From assembly GCA_038205805.1 (NCBI GenBank), contig JBBRBO010000002.1, positions 70,150 through 134,149 of the forward strand: DNA of 64,000 nt. The letters run 5' to 3'. This document shows, in pieces, positions 1-8,074 of the stretch. Position 1 is the stretch's first letter, and every line of letters starts with the position of its first letter. Below the pieces are notes generated by a model, which did no database searches, was not told the origin of the DNA, and worked only from the letters and a program-made list of their open reading frames with translations. The position numbers and the translations under genes were made by a program. This DNA comes from JBBSBY01 sp038205805. Lineage in GTDB: Bacteria > Desulfobacterota > Desulfomonilia > Desulfomonilales > Desulfomonilaceae.

Positions 1-286
1 TAGGACCTAAGAACGCTACGCGCTGGGGAGATTGCAACGCTCGTGATCCCGAGAAGATTTCTCTATAAATAGCCGTTAAAGCGTCATTCAAAAGTGGACC
101 TTCATTGATTCGCCGGAGCTTGGTAATGACCTCTTTTTCCCGGGCCTCGTCTAGGACCTCCCGGCTGAGTTGGGCCTTGCACCGACCGATCTTGTGCGCC
201 AAGCGCATGCGTTCATTCAGCGCATCGATAATTCGCTTGTCTGTCGCGTCGATTTCCGAACGGAGCGCGGATATAGCGTCGGGCAT
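1..286 (-). CDS. pheA: Chorismate mutase / prephenate dehydratase (P-protein), N-terminal part, cut by window start
   Basis: Reading the minus strand from ATG 286-284 gives 95 codons without a stop, running off the window edge. The start matches the AroQ chorismate mutase pattern: LRSEIDATDKRIIDALNERM, then KIGRCKAQ, a REKEVI segment and a YREIFSGSRALQ helix. The last visible residues, RVAFLGP, match the beginning of a prephenate dehydratase domain, so this is the bifunctional enzyme that turns chorismate into phenylpyruvate. GGAG lies about 9 nt before the ATG. An in-frame upstream ATG exists but would add residues unlike the family. It is transcribed divergently from the aroF cluster. Only the first domain and the junction can be seen. 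Confidence 0.88.
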   Translation of the reverse strand, partial: MPDAISALRSEIDATDKRIIDALNERMRLAHKIGRCKAQLSREVLDEAREKEVITKLRRINEGPLLNDALTAIYREIFSGSRALQSPQRVAFLGP

Positions 287-407
287 AGCAGGTCTCCAGA
301 TCATCGTTATTCCATGCGAAACACGAGGCTGATAATCGGTCGCTAGGTAGGCCTGCAATAGCGCTGCATTCCGAGAAACCAACAAGCGTACGCGCATGGT
401 GGAGCGT

Positions 408-416
408 ACTATAGCA
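408..416 (-). promoter_or_regulatory. Possible extended -10 promoter for pheA
   Basis: On the minus strand the sequence reads TGCTATAGT, a TGN-extended -10 with TATAGT (5/6). The -35 position 17 nt upstream (GAAAAC) is poor, which extended -10 promoters tolerate. Transcription would begin near 401 and give a leader of about 115 nt to pheA. Only sequence match supports this. Confidence 0.35.
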
Positions 417-526
417 CAGGCATTTAGTTTGTTTTCCATGAAGATTCGCTGGAGAGAGTGTATGGTGTGGTAAATGGTAAGCGCAGGTTACGTTTCCGTG
501 AAAATGAAAGACGGCCAAGAAATAGC

Positions 527-555
527 TTGACGCCCGCAAGGGCGTGTGTCAGAAT
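527..555 (+). promoter_or_regulatory. Probable sigma-70 promoter of the aro cluster
   Basis: TTGACG (527-532) and CAGAAT (550-555, 4/6 to TATAAT) are separated by 17 nt. Transcription would start near 562, just ahead of the leader-peptide ribosome site at 564-571. The spacer holds a perfect hairpin, CGCCC-GCAA-GGGCG (531-544), which could be a repressor site. Position relative to the leader peptide is the main support. Confidence 0.5.
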
Positions 556-579
556 TGCATAGTAAGAGGAAAGTATCTC

Positions 580-669
580 ATGGCATTCAGCTTTCAGTAC
601 AGCGCAGCTCAGTATTATTTTGGATGGTATTATTACACCACCCCGGAGGTAGGAGCGCGCATCCACTGA
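580..669 (+). CDS. Aromatic amino acid leader peptide (attenuator)
   Basis: A 29-codon ORF starts at ATG 580 and stops at TGA 667-669, with an AAGAGGA ribosome site at 564-570. It contains 6 Tyr, 3 Phe and 1 Trp; seven of eight residues in YYFGWYYY (codons 12-19, 613-636) are aromatic. A Rho-independent terminator (699-738) follows and the aroF start codon is at 756. This is the classic arrangement of a ribosome-attenuation leader such as trpL or pheL of enteric bacteria, but here it would sense Tyr-, Phe- and Trp-tRNA together. The ORF is too short for routine gene callers. Function is inferred from composition, ribosome site and RNA structure. Confidence 0.85.
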   Translation: MAFSFQYSAAQYYFGWYYYTTPEVGARIH

Positions 670-720
670 TAGGCTAAAAATAACCGAATCAGCGAAAAAG
701 AGAAGATGTGGAAAGCGCTC
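653..720 (+). promoter_or_regulatory. Putative antiterminator of the aroF attenuator
   Basis: GAGCGC (653-658) can pair with GCGCTC (715-720), and CCAC (663-666) with GTGG (708-711), forming a two-part stem around a 4x3 internal loop. The 3' strand uses the inner half of the terminator's 5' arm and its loop, so the two structures exclude each other. A ribosome stalled on codons 12-19 would cover up to about 650 and leave 653 onward free; one at the stop codon (667-669) would mask it. The geometry fits; folding energies were not computed. Confidence 0.65.
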
Positions 721-738
721 CACACCTTCTCTTTTTTT
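699..738 (+). terminator. Rho-independent terminator (attenuator) before aroF
   Basis: Arms AGAGAAGATGTGG (699-711) and CCACACCTTCTCT (720-732) form 13 pairs with one A-C mismatch around an 8-nt loop, followed by seven T (732-738). Extra A-T pairs extend the base. It sits between the leader peptide and the aroF ribosome site (744-749). Confidence 0.9.
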
Positions 739-755
739 GTTCTAAGGAGTACAAC

Positions 756-1772
756 ATGGTGATCGTAATGAAAAGAGAAGCCCCGGAAGGCATGGTGGCT
801 AAGGTTCTGGCTAAAATCGAAAAACACGGAATGAAACCTCATCTTTCACGCGGGAAAATCCGCACCATCGTCGGCGTAGTGGGCGACAACCAGCGTGTGG
901 AGCCTAGCCTCTTCGAAAGCATGGACGGTGTAGAACGCGTTGTGCCACTGCTTGGGCCATTCAAGTTGGCGAGTCGCGATTTCAAGAAAGAAGATACTGT
1001 ATTCCCCATTGACGGCGCTCACATCGGTGGGAAGCAAATTATCGTGATAGCCGGTCCCTGCGCGGTTGAAAGCAAGGATCAGCTTTTCAAAGCGGCCCTT
1101 GCGGTGAAAAAGGCCGGGGCCGTAGCGCTTCGTGGCGGGGCATTTAAACCGAGAACGTCACCTTACAGCTTTCAAGGATTGGGCGAAGAAGGACTGAAAC
1201 TGCTGGCCCAGGCGAGAGATATGTCCGGCGGGCTCGCAGTCGTTACGGAAGTCACGTCGCCCGAGCAGGTTGCAATAGTCGCTCAATACGCGGACGTCCT
1301 GCAGATCGGCGCTCGCAACATGCAGAACTTTGCACTTTTGAATGCGGCGGGCGAATCCCACAAACCCGTTCTTCTCAAACGGGGGCTTTCCAGCACCATA
1401 GAGGAGTTCCTTAACGCGGCGGAATACATCCTCAGCCACAACAATCCGCGGGTCATCCTCTGCGAGCGCGGCATCAGAACCTTCGAGACCTACACGAGAA
1501 ACACTCTGGACATCAACGCCATTCCGGTGATCAAGTCGCTGAGCCACTTACCTGTTATTGTGGACCCCAGCCACGGCACGGGCAAGCGCGAGTACGTTGC
1601 AGCGGTTTCCCGAGCCGCCATAGCAGCAGGCGCGGACGGTCTTATCGTCGAAGTTCATCCTGATCCTGAAAACGCTATGTCCGACGGCGCACAGTCGCTC
1701 AGACCCGAAGAGTTCGAAGACCTCATGAAGCAGCTGAAACCCGTTGCTGAGGCTGTGGGTCGAACCATGTAA
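756..1772 (+). CDS. aroF: 3-deoxy-7-phosphoheptulonate (DAHP) synthase
   Basis: First enzyme of the shikimate pathway: condenses phosphoenolpyruvate with erythrose 4-phosphate. The 338-residue protein has an N-terminal ferredoxin-like regulatory domain (about 1-75, beginning MVIVMKREAP) followed by the KDO8P/DAHP synthase TIM barrel. Visible motifs are IAGPCAVES, GGAFKPRTSPYSFQGLG, IGARNMQN, LLKRG, and the metal-site region VDPSHGTGKR. ATG 756 is chosen because AAGGAG lies 6 nt upstream; an upstream in-frame start would read back through the terminator. It heads the aroF-tyrA-aroA-aroE-aroC cluster and is preceded by the aromatic leader attenuator, so expression probably follows aromatic aminoacyl-tRNA supply. 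Confidence 0.95.
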   Translation: MVIVMKREAPEGMVAKVLAKIEKHGMKPHLSRGKIRTIVGVVGDNQRVEPSLFESMDGVERVVPLLGPFKLASRDFKKEDTVFPIDGAHIGGKQIIVIAGPCAVESKDQLFKAALAVKKAGAVALRGGAFKPRTSPYSFQGLGEEGLKLLAQARDMSGGLAVVTEVTSPEQVAIVAQYADVLQIGARNMQNFALLNAAGESHKPVLLKRGLSSTIEEFLNAAEYILSHNNPRVILCERGIRTFETYTRNTLDINAIPVIKSLSHLPVIVDPSHGTGKREYVAAVSRAAIAAGADGLIVEVHPDPENAMSDGAQSLRPEEFEDLMKQLKPVAEAVGRTM

Positions 1773-1913
1773 CACTCGACTTCAAAAGTAGTGCAGTATA
1801 GAAAGAGAAACGACAAGCGATACGTACGGTGGTAGATTGAGGCGACTTGGGGAGAATGTGTCACTGCGGGCTCTTAGCTTCCAAGCTAATACTTTATCTT
1901 GCAAAGGGAACAT

Positions 1914-2774
1914 ATGCCGCTAGAGGACAAAGTCATTGGGATTGTGGGTTTGGGGCTCATGGGCGGGAGCCTTGGCAAAGCTCTTGTGCAACGTCGTATG
2001 TGCAGGAAGGTCCTAGCGTTGTGCCGCCGTGCGGAAGCCGCACATGAAGCGGTCGCCGGATCAGCAGCCCACGAGGCCGACACGACTCCGGAGCTGCTGA
2101 AGGAAGCGGACGTAGTTGTGCTGGCGACCCCGTCCCGCACTATTGTTCGACTCCTCGGGGAACTCAGCCCTTTTTACAAACTCCGTGCGGTGGTTACGGA
2201 TATGGGCAGCGTCAAGCGCCCCATAGTGGAGGCTATGAACGGCTTACCTGAAACCGTGCGCGCAGTGGGGAGTCATCCCATGTGCGGCAAGGAGATCTCC
2301 GGCTTGTCCGCGGCGGATGCGACGCTGTTCCAAAACAAGCTGTGGATTATTTCCCCCACGAAAAGGTCCACGGACGAATCCATAGAGTTGGTGGTCGCGT
2401 TGGCTACGGGAGTTGGGGCGCGTGTCAAGACCATGGACGCCGATCTCCACGACACGGTGGCGGCAGCGGTGAGCCACTTTCCTATGATGTTGTCGGCAGG
2501 ACTGGTGGCCACAACCGAGCGCATCGGCCACACTGCGCCGGATGTGTGGGAGCTGGCGGCGAGTGGATTCAGAGACACTACGCGTATTGCCGCCGGTGAT
2601 ACAAAGATGGTATCTGATATTCTCTTGAGTAACAGGGACAATGTTTTGAAAGTCAGTGACGCATGTATATCAATCCTGCATGAGATTCAGCGTATGCTGG
2701 CTGAGGGCAATGATGAGGAACTCATCGAGTTTCTGACCCGCGTGAGAGAACGGCGAAAGGGTTTATTCATCTGA
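1914..2774 (+). CDS. tyrA: Prephenate dehydrogenase
   Basis: Oxidative decarboxylation of prephenate to 4-hydroxyphenylpyruvate in tyrosine synthesis. The 286-residue protein opens with a Rossmann NAD(P) site, GIVGLGLMGGSLG, then VVLATPS, VTDMGSVK, and the substrate-site segment GSHPMCGKE. The C-terminal helical dimerisation domain (AAAVSHFPMMLSAGL, ASGFRDTTRIA) is typical of the family. ATG 1914 follows AAAGGGA; a TTG at 1899 is in frame but is a worse fit to family N-termini. It lies 141 nt downstream of aroF with no visible terminator between, so it is probably cotranscribed. Confidence 0.93.
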   Translation: MPLEDKVIGIVGLGLMGGSLGKALVQRRMCRKVLALCRRAEAAHEAVAGSAAHEADTTPELLKEADVVVLATPSRTIVRLLGELSPFYKLRAVVTDMGSVKRPIVEAMNGLPETVRAVGSHPMCGKEISGLSAADATLFQNKLWIISPTKRSTDESIELVVALATGVGARVKTMDADLHDTVAAAVSHFPMMLSAGLVATTERIGHTAPDVWELAASGFRDTTRIAAGDTKMVSDILLSNRDNVLKVSDACISILHEIQRMLAEGNDEELIEFLTRVRERRKGLFI

Positions 2775-2854
2775 ACGAGCTTTTTGGCACGCTCGATACC
2801 GATGAGCGGATCGGGCGCCGCGCCACTCTGCCCGAACCCCTACGGAGTCACACT

Positions 2855-4183
2855 ATGAGCCAACCATTAAGGATAAGACCTTCCGGCGCTTTGTCCGGAG
2901 TGGTTAAATTGCCGGGAGATAAGAGCCTTTCCCATCGAGCGCTCATCTTCAGCGCAATCGCATCGGGCGAATCACACATTGGGAATCTCTTGCACGCGAA
3001 CGTTACCGATGCGATGATCGACTGCTTGCGTGGACTCGGGGTGAGTATAGATTTGGCGGATTGTGCGTCTCCGGGGTCTGCGAACGCCGTAGTGCGAGGT
3101 TGTGGGCTGCGCGGGTTCAAGCCTCCCGGCGCTTCCTTGGATTGCCGAGGATCCGCCACCACCATGCGATTGCTCGCGGGAATACTCGCGGGCCAGTCCT
3201 TCGAGAGTACGTTGGACGGACACAGTGCTTTACGCCGCCGGCCTATGGGGCGACTGGCAAAGCCTCTTTCAGAGATGGGAGCGCACATCCGGACCGACAA
3301 TGGGTCGCCTCCGCTTTCGTTCATGCCTGCTTCCCTACATGGAGTTGAGGTCACACTCGAAGTGGCAAGCGCTCAGGTGAAGTCGGCGCTGATGCTCGCC
3401 GGCCTCTATGCCGAGGGCTGCACAAGTGTGACGGAACCCAGCGTCAGTCGAGATCACACCGAGCGCATGTTCCGGGAATTTTTCCTTCCTGTAGAAGAGC
3501 AAACCACGCCGGACGGAAGTCACACGGTGCGCGTACAGGGGCCGGTAGAATCCATCCAACCGTTCACGATTAATTTGCCTTCGGACCCGTCATCCGCTGC
3601 GTTTCTAGTGGTGGCGGCCTCGATCATGTCGGGATCTCGGGCGTTTATGCCGGGAGTTCTCCTCAATCCGGGGCGGGTCGGCCTTTTCGAGACTCTTGAC
3701 CGCATGGGAGCGGATCTCACGATTACTAACATGCGCACTGTAGCCGGTGAATCTGTGGGCGACATTACCGCTCGAAGCGCAAAACTCCATGCCTGTGACC
3801 TTTCGGGCGAAGTCGTGCCGCGCATGATCGACGAATTCCCCATCTTCGCTGTGGCGGCGACCCAAGCAGCAGGCGAAACCGTGGTCAGGGACGCGCGGGA
3901 GCTGCGATACAAGGAAAGCGACCGTATCAACACACTGGCTCGGGAACTCAACAAAATGGGCGCAGGAATTGTCCCGAAGGAAGATGGTTTTGTGATTCGC
4001 GGACCGGTTCAGCTACGCGGCGCAACAGTTGACGCAGGCGGCGATCACAGGCTGGCCATGAGCCTTACGGTGGCGGCGCTGATGGCCGAGCGTGAGACTG
4101 AGATACACGGCTGGGAGGCGCTTACCGACTCGTTTCCGCACTTTATACACACCCTGCGCTTGCTGGGGGCGGATATCCCATGA
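2855..4183 (+). CDS. aroA: 3-phosphoshikimate 1-carboxyvinyltransferase (EPSP synthase)
   Basis: Transfers the enolpyruvyl group of PEP to shikimate 3-phosphate. The protein has 442 residues, normal length. Family motifs are LPGDKSLSHRALI near the N-terminus, DCRGSATTMRLLAG, the SALRRRPMGRL segment, SAQVKSALMLAGL, and near the C-terminus DEFPIFAVAATQA, LRYKESDRI and GGDHRLAMS. The DCRGSATTMR segment has a small residue (Ala) at the position whose state separates glyphosate-sensitive from tolerant classes; class cannot be judged by eye. GGAG stands about 8 nt before ATG 2855. Its stop overlaps the aroE start by 4 nt (ATGA), indicating translational coupling. Confidence 0.95.
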   Translation: MSQPLRIRPSGALSGVVKLPGDKSLSHRALIFSAIASGESHIGNLLHANVTDAMIDCLRGLGVSIDLADCASPGSANAVVRGCGLRGFKPPGASLDCRGSATTMRLLAGILAGQSFESTLDGHSALRRRPMGRLAKPLSEMGAHIRTDNGSPPLSFMPASLHGVEVTLEVASAQVKSALMLAGLYAEGCTSVTEPSVSRDHTERMFREFFLPVEEQTTPDGSHTVRVQGPVESIQPFTINLPSDPSSAAFLVVAASIMSGSRAFMPGVLLNPGRVGLFETLDRMGADLTITNMRTVAGESVGDITARSAKLHACDLSGEVVPRMIDEFPIFAVAATQAAGETVVRDARELRYKESDRINTLARELNKMGAGIVPKEDGFVIRGPVQLRGATVDAGGDHRLAMSLTVAALMAERETEIHGWEALTDSFPHFIHTLRLLGADIP

Positions 4184-5016
4184 TTACCGGATGTACGCGA
4201 CTGGTCGGTGTAATCGGCAATCCCGTGGGACATAGCCTGAGTCCGGTTATGCACAACAGCTCTTTCGCTGCGCTCGGCATGGACTGGGTATATGTGCCGC
4301 TTCACACGCCCCAGGATCAGATGGAGGCCGCTGTGCGCGGTCTTACCGCCTTGGGTTTCCAGGGCGCGAATGTGACGGTCCCGTATAAAGAAAAGGTAAT
4401 CCCTTATTTAGATGGGCTCTCTGCGGACGCGGCGGCTATAGGCGCCGTAAATACCATCGTTGTGAGTAGCGTCGGCCAATTGATGGGTCACAACACCGAC
4501 TGGAGAGGATTTCTGCGCTCCTTGGAGCGAATAGATTATCCGCTTGAGGGCAAACGAGCCGTTGTGATCGGCGTCGGCGGAGCGGCCCGAGCGGTAGCAT
4601 ACGCCTTGGCTGATGCGAAATGCGCGGTCACGTTTTTGGCGCGAGATCCCCGTCGGGGAGAGTGCCTAGCGCGTGACTTGGCGGCATTGTTCCCTGATGC
4701 GAAAATTGGTCTCATGCCGATCCAGTACGCGGCCGACGTGTCCGCAGACCTCATCGTGAATACAACTCCTGTGGGCATGATTCCTGAACCTGATTTTTCG
4801 CCTTGGCCTGATGCGACGTTGCCGTCTTGTGAGCTAATCTATGATCTTATTTACAATCCGAAGGTGACCATGTTGATGAAAACCGCAATGGCGCAAGGTA
4901 TCCGGGTGGAAAACGGAATGAGAATGCTTGTGGAACAGGCGGCTGCCGCTTTCGAGTTGTGGACATCAATCAAGGCCCCCGTGGAAGTTATGGCCGACGC
5001 GGTGACGCTATGCTGA
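4180..5016 (+). CDS. aroE: Shikimate dehydrogenase
   Basis: NADPH-dependent reduction of 3-dehydroshikimate to shikimate. The 278-residue protein begins GVIGNPVGHSLSPVMHN, the shikimate-binding segment (Ser-Leu-Ser-Pro), followed by ANVTVPYKEKV with the catalytic Lys, NTD in GHNTDWRGF, a nucleotide site VVIGVGGAARAVAYAL, and NTTPVGM near the end. It begins inside the aroA stop codon and its own stop overlaps the aroC start by 7 nt, so the three genes form one translationally coupled unit. Confidence 0.95.
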   Translation: MITGCTRLVGVIGNPVGHSLSPVMHNSSFAALGMDWVYVPLHTPQDQMEAAVRGLTALGFQGANVTVPYKEKVIPYLDGLSADAAAIGAVNTIVVSSVGQLMGHNTDWRGFLRSLERIDYPLEGKRAVVIGVGGAARAVAYALADAKCAVTFLARDPRRGECLARDLAALFPDAKIGLMPIQYAADVSADLIVNTTPVGMIPEPDFSPWPDATLPSCELIYDLIYNPKVTMLMKTAMAQGIRVENGMRMLVEQAAAAFELWTSIKAPVEVMADAVTLC

Positions 5017-6194
5017 GGTTTCTCACGGCAGGAGAGTCGCACGGTCCGGAGCTCACGGCTATTCTCGAAGGGATGCCCGCGGGCTTGGCCCTAGCAGGCG
5101 CGGATATAAACGCAGACCTTGCGTGCAGACAACAGGGCGCCGGTTCCGGTCCTCGAATGGCTATTGAAAAAGACACTGTGAGGATCACAGGCGGCGTTAT
5201 GGCGGGCCTGACCACAGGCGGACCGATCGCAATGGTGATCCGCAACCGAGATTTCCAGGCGTGGCGTGAAAGGGACATCCCTCCGATGACAATTCCTCGG
5301 CCTGGGCATGTGGATCTAAACGCCGCACTCAAGTACGGCTACAGTGACCTACGTCTCGGCTTAGAACGGGCGTCCGCCAGGGAAACGGCGGCTCGCGTCG
5401 CGGTGGGCGCGATCTGCCGAAAATTGCTTGCGGAATTCGGGATTGTGGTGGGTTCATATACGCGCAGCATCGGCGCAGTTCAGGCGGAAATACCTGCAGT
5501 AACCGACTATACTTCGCTTTTTTCAACGGCGGAATCGGACGCGGTGCGCTGCCCGGACGCCGCGGCCTCACGAACTATGGTTGCAGCCATAAACCAGGCT
5601 CGGGAACTCGGTGAAACCCTGGGCGGTGTAATAGAGTGCGTGACCCTGAACCTTCCGCCGGGGCTTGGCAGCCACGTGAGCTGGGACCGGCGCCTCAGCG
5701 GACGCCTCATGTTCGCTGTGGGTTCCGTACCCGCCATCAAGGGCGTTCAGATAGGGACTGCGTTCACCAACACACAATTGCACGGGACACAGGTTCATGA
5801 CGCGATTGTGCTTGGTGATTCCGACCGGCTGGAGCGTCATTCGAATCGGGCAGGGGGCCTGGAAGGAGGGATCACCACAGGCGGGCCGCTGGTGATTCAA
5901 GCGGCTATGAAGCCCATCAGCACCACCATGAAGGGCATCGAAAGCGTGGATCTCGCCGACGGCAGGCCTGCGCCCAATAAGTACGAACGCAGCGACGTGT
6001 GCGCGGTCCCTCGCGCAGGCGCTCCCATTGAGGCCATGGTCTCCTTCGTCTTGGCGGACGCCCTCATGGAGAAATTGGGCGGCGACTCGATCAGCGAAAT
6101 GGCTCCTCGGTTCGGTAGCCTGAAAGCCGCCGTATTGCAGCACGTGAACATGATGGGAACGCCTTGGCGCTTCGGCTTCGAGGAGCCGGAGTGA
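5010..6194 (+). CDS. aroC: Chorismate synthase
   Basis: FMN-dependent conversion of EPSP to chorismate, the last shared aromatic step. The 394-residue protein starts MLRFLTAGESHGPELTAILEG, the first family signature, and has RPGHVDLNAALKYG, RASARETAARVAVGAI, HSNRAGGLEGGITTG and RSDVCAVPRAGAPIEAMV. ATG 5010 is chosen because the family N-terminus begins there; the ORF stays open upstream only by overlapping aroE. It is the last gene of the coupled aroA-aroE-aroC run; no terminator is obvious after it. Confidence 0.95.
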   Translation: MLRFLTAGESHGPELTAILEGMPAGLALAGADINADLACRQQGAGSGPRMAIEKDTVRITGGVMAGLTTGGPIAMVIRNRDFQAWRERDIPPMTIPRPGHVDLNAALKYGYSDLRLGLERASARETAARVAVGAICRKLLAEFGIVVGSYTRSIGAVQAEIPAVTDYTSLFSTAESDAVRCPDAAASRTMVAAINQARELGETLGGVIECVTLNLPPGLGSHVSWDRRLSGRLMFAVGSVPAIKGVQIGTAFTNTQLHGTQVHDAIVLGDSDRLERHSNRAGGLEGGITTGGPLVIQAAMKPISTTMKGIESVDLADGRPAPNKYERSDVCAVPRAGAPIEAMVSFVLADALMEKLGGDSISEMAPRFGSLKAAVLQHVNMMGTPWRFGFEEPE

Positions 6195-6412
6195 GAGTTT
6201 AGGTGTTGTTGCTTTTGTCTGAAAGCCCAGGAAAATATAAGCTTGCTCTTTCCGTCAGCTTATCGCAGCAGTATAGTATGTGAGGGAACAGAAGCGCTTG
6301 GGTTTTAAGCGGCCCCGAAAAACGGCTTGTCCGCGTTCGTTGCCGGACTTTAGCCCTAGCGGTATTGTGCACCTGATATTTTACCGCTTTTGTATTGGCT
6401 TGAGGAGACACG

Positions 6413-6784
6413 ATGTACGAAGTGGAAATAACCAGCGGGTTTGCGGCCGCTCACCGACTGCGCCACTATAACGGCAAGTGCGAGCGTCTTCACGGTCACA
6501 ACTACAAGGTTGCGGTAGCCATGCGCGCGGAAGCGCTTGCTGAAGATGGTATGGTCATCGACTTTACGGAATTGAAGAATGCCACGGTCTTGGTGATCGA
6601 GAGACTCGATCATGCGTATCTCAACGATATTCCGCCCTTCGACAACCTGGAACCGTCCGCTGAGCACATAGCGGCGCATATCTTTCGCGAAATCAAGAAG
6701 CGACTCGGCGCCAAGGGAGACCTTCTTTTCTCAATTGCGGTTTGGGAATCCGACAATTCCGTGGCTCGGTTCCTGAGAGATTAG
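6413..6784 (+). CDS. queD: 6-carboxy-5,6,7,8-tetrahydropterin synthase (QueD/PTPS family)
   Basis: Converts dihydroneopterin triphosphate to carboxytetrahydropterin in 7-deazaguanine (queuosine) synthesis. The 123-residue protein shows the zinc and active-site pattern: FAAAHRL, CERLHGHNYK with the catalytic Cys and two His, DFTELK, LDHAYLND, and PSAEHIAAHIF. A TGAGGAGA ribosome site precedes ATG 6413. queC and queE are not in the window; folE2, the likely source of its substrate, lies just downstream. A pterin-pathway PTPS role cannot be excluded by eye. Confidence 0.88.
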   Translation: MYEVEITSGFAAAHRLRHYNGKCERLHGHNYKVAVAMRAEALAEDGMVIDFTELKNATVLVIERLDHAYLNDIPPFDNLEPSAEHIAAHIFREIKKRLGAKGDLLFSIAVWESDNSVARFLRD

Positions 6785-7237
6785 GCTTAAGCCTTTGCTC
6801 TTTGGGCCGCCGTACATTTGCGCTCCAACCCGCGCCCATTATTCAGTCGTTAGCGTGGGTTGACCGATCCGATGGAATCCGTCAGAATCCTCAAAAGAAT
6901 GCGAATCGTCTGATGTCGAGGATATCTCGTGAATGGCTGAAAGGCGCCGGCTTGTATGGGCGAATGAGTTGAGCATGGTAGGATCCGCCCAATTTGCGGC
7001 TTCGCATGATACTCCAGCAGATGCAAGAGCAAGAATTCTGTAGAACGCCTACAGAACGGCAGAGCCGATAACCGGCACGCCGAAACGTTGCTGCCGAATC
7101 GTCTCGAGCATGAGTATACGATTCCAGGAATGTTCACTGATTGCCTACAAGTCCGCTTTTCTTAAGGACGTTTCATGTCCTTGAATTCTTCGGTCTCCAG
7201 ATTGTATGAACGTAGTCTCCACCAGGAGGATCAGCGA
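6785..7237 (+). other. Gene-free stretch between queD and folE2
   Basis: It begins with a perfect 12-bp palindrome AGGCTTAAGCCT next to the queD stop. A small hairpin CTGTAG/CTACAG lies near 7037-7053. Short ORFs here have no codon-level or homology signal. No tRNA or known riboswitch was recognised. Confidence 0.4.
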
Positions 7238-8074
7238 GTGAGCTTCGATTCCATGCCTGACATTCAGAGCCGCCCTGACGAGCGAAATATCCCCATCGAC
7301 AAAGTGGGGGTCAGGGGCCTCAGATACCCGATCCGGGTAAAAGATCGTACTAAGGGCTTTCAACACACCGTAGGCTTATTTGACCTTTTCGTTAACCTGC
7401 CGCATGATTTTAAAGGGGCTCATATGAGCCGCTTTATAGAGGTTTTAAATGAGTATCGTGGAGAAATCTCCATGGGACGTTTTCGCGATATTCTCGAAAA
7501 GATAAAAAACAAGCTTCAGGCCAAGAGCGCCCACATGAATGTGGAATTTCCGTACTTCATGGAAAAGAGCGCGCCTGTGACCGGCACCCCTGGACTCATG
7601 TCGTACCAGTGCTTTATGCGGGGCTCTTTGAGCGACCATTTCGACTTAATCGTCGGAGTGGAAGTACCCGTGACCACGGTGTGCCCATGCTCGAAGGAGA
7701 TTTCCGACCATGGCGCGCACAACCAGCGCGGAGTCGTCAGGGTTCAGCTCAGGTTTAAGAAGCTCTTCTGGTTAGAAGAAATCATAGAGGTCGTGGAGAC
7801 GTCCGTCAGTTCCGAGGTATACTCGCTCCTCAAACGACCGGACGAAAAATATGTTACGGAAAAAGCTTACGAGAACCCGATGTTCGTCGAAGATGTGGTC
7901 AGGTCCGCACTCAGTCGGCTACGCGAGACGAAGAACTTTCCCTGGTATAAGATCGAAGCGGAAAACTTTGAGTCAATCCACAACCATAGCGCATACGCCA
8001 TGATAGAAAAGGATTTCAATTCCTGCGCCGAGTGCCTTCAAGGACCGGTCTCCTTCCGGGGTGGCGGCATGTAG
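7238..8074 (+). CDS. folE2: GTP cyclohydrolase FolE2 (type IB)
   Basis: Hydrolyses GTP to 7,8-dihydroneopterin triphosphate, entry to folate and to queuosine via QueD. I place the start at GTG 7238 (278 residues) because a perfect AGGAGG sits 8 nt upstream (7224-7229); ATG 7175 is in frame with a weaker AAGGA and would add 21 residues unlike the family. After the start come DERNIPIDKVGVRGLRYP, FVNLPHDFKGAHMSRF, the zinc/active Cys segment TTVCPCSKEISDHGAHNQRG, and ESIHNHSAYA near the C-terminus. FolE2 replaces zinc-dependent FolE in many anaerobes. Pairing with queD suggests a shared pterin supply. Confidence 0.92.
   Translation: MSFDSMPDIQSRPDERNIPIDKVGVRGLRYPIRVKDRTKGFQHTVGLFDLFVNLPHDFKGAHMSRFIEVLNEYRGEISMGRFRDILEKIKNKLQAKSAHMNVEFPYFMEKSAPVTGTPGLMSYQCFMRGSLSDHFDLIVGVEVPVTTVCPCSKEISDHGAHNQRGVVRVQLRFKKLFWLEEIIEVVETSVSSEVYSLLKRPDEKYVTEKAYENPMFVEDVVRSALSRLRETKNFPWYKIEAENFESIHNHSAYAMIEKDFNSCAECLQGPVSFRGGGM

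Noticed and set aside
287..400. Leader peptide attenuator for pheA on the minus strand
   Set aside because: No aromatic-rich short ORF and no terminator hairpin lie between the putative promoter and the pheA start.
213..539. 108-codon minus-strand ORF upstream of pheA
   Set aside because: Out of frame with pheA, overlaps the divergent promoter region and has no family-like sequence.
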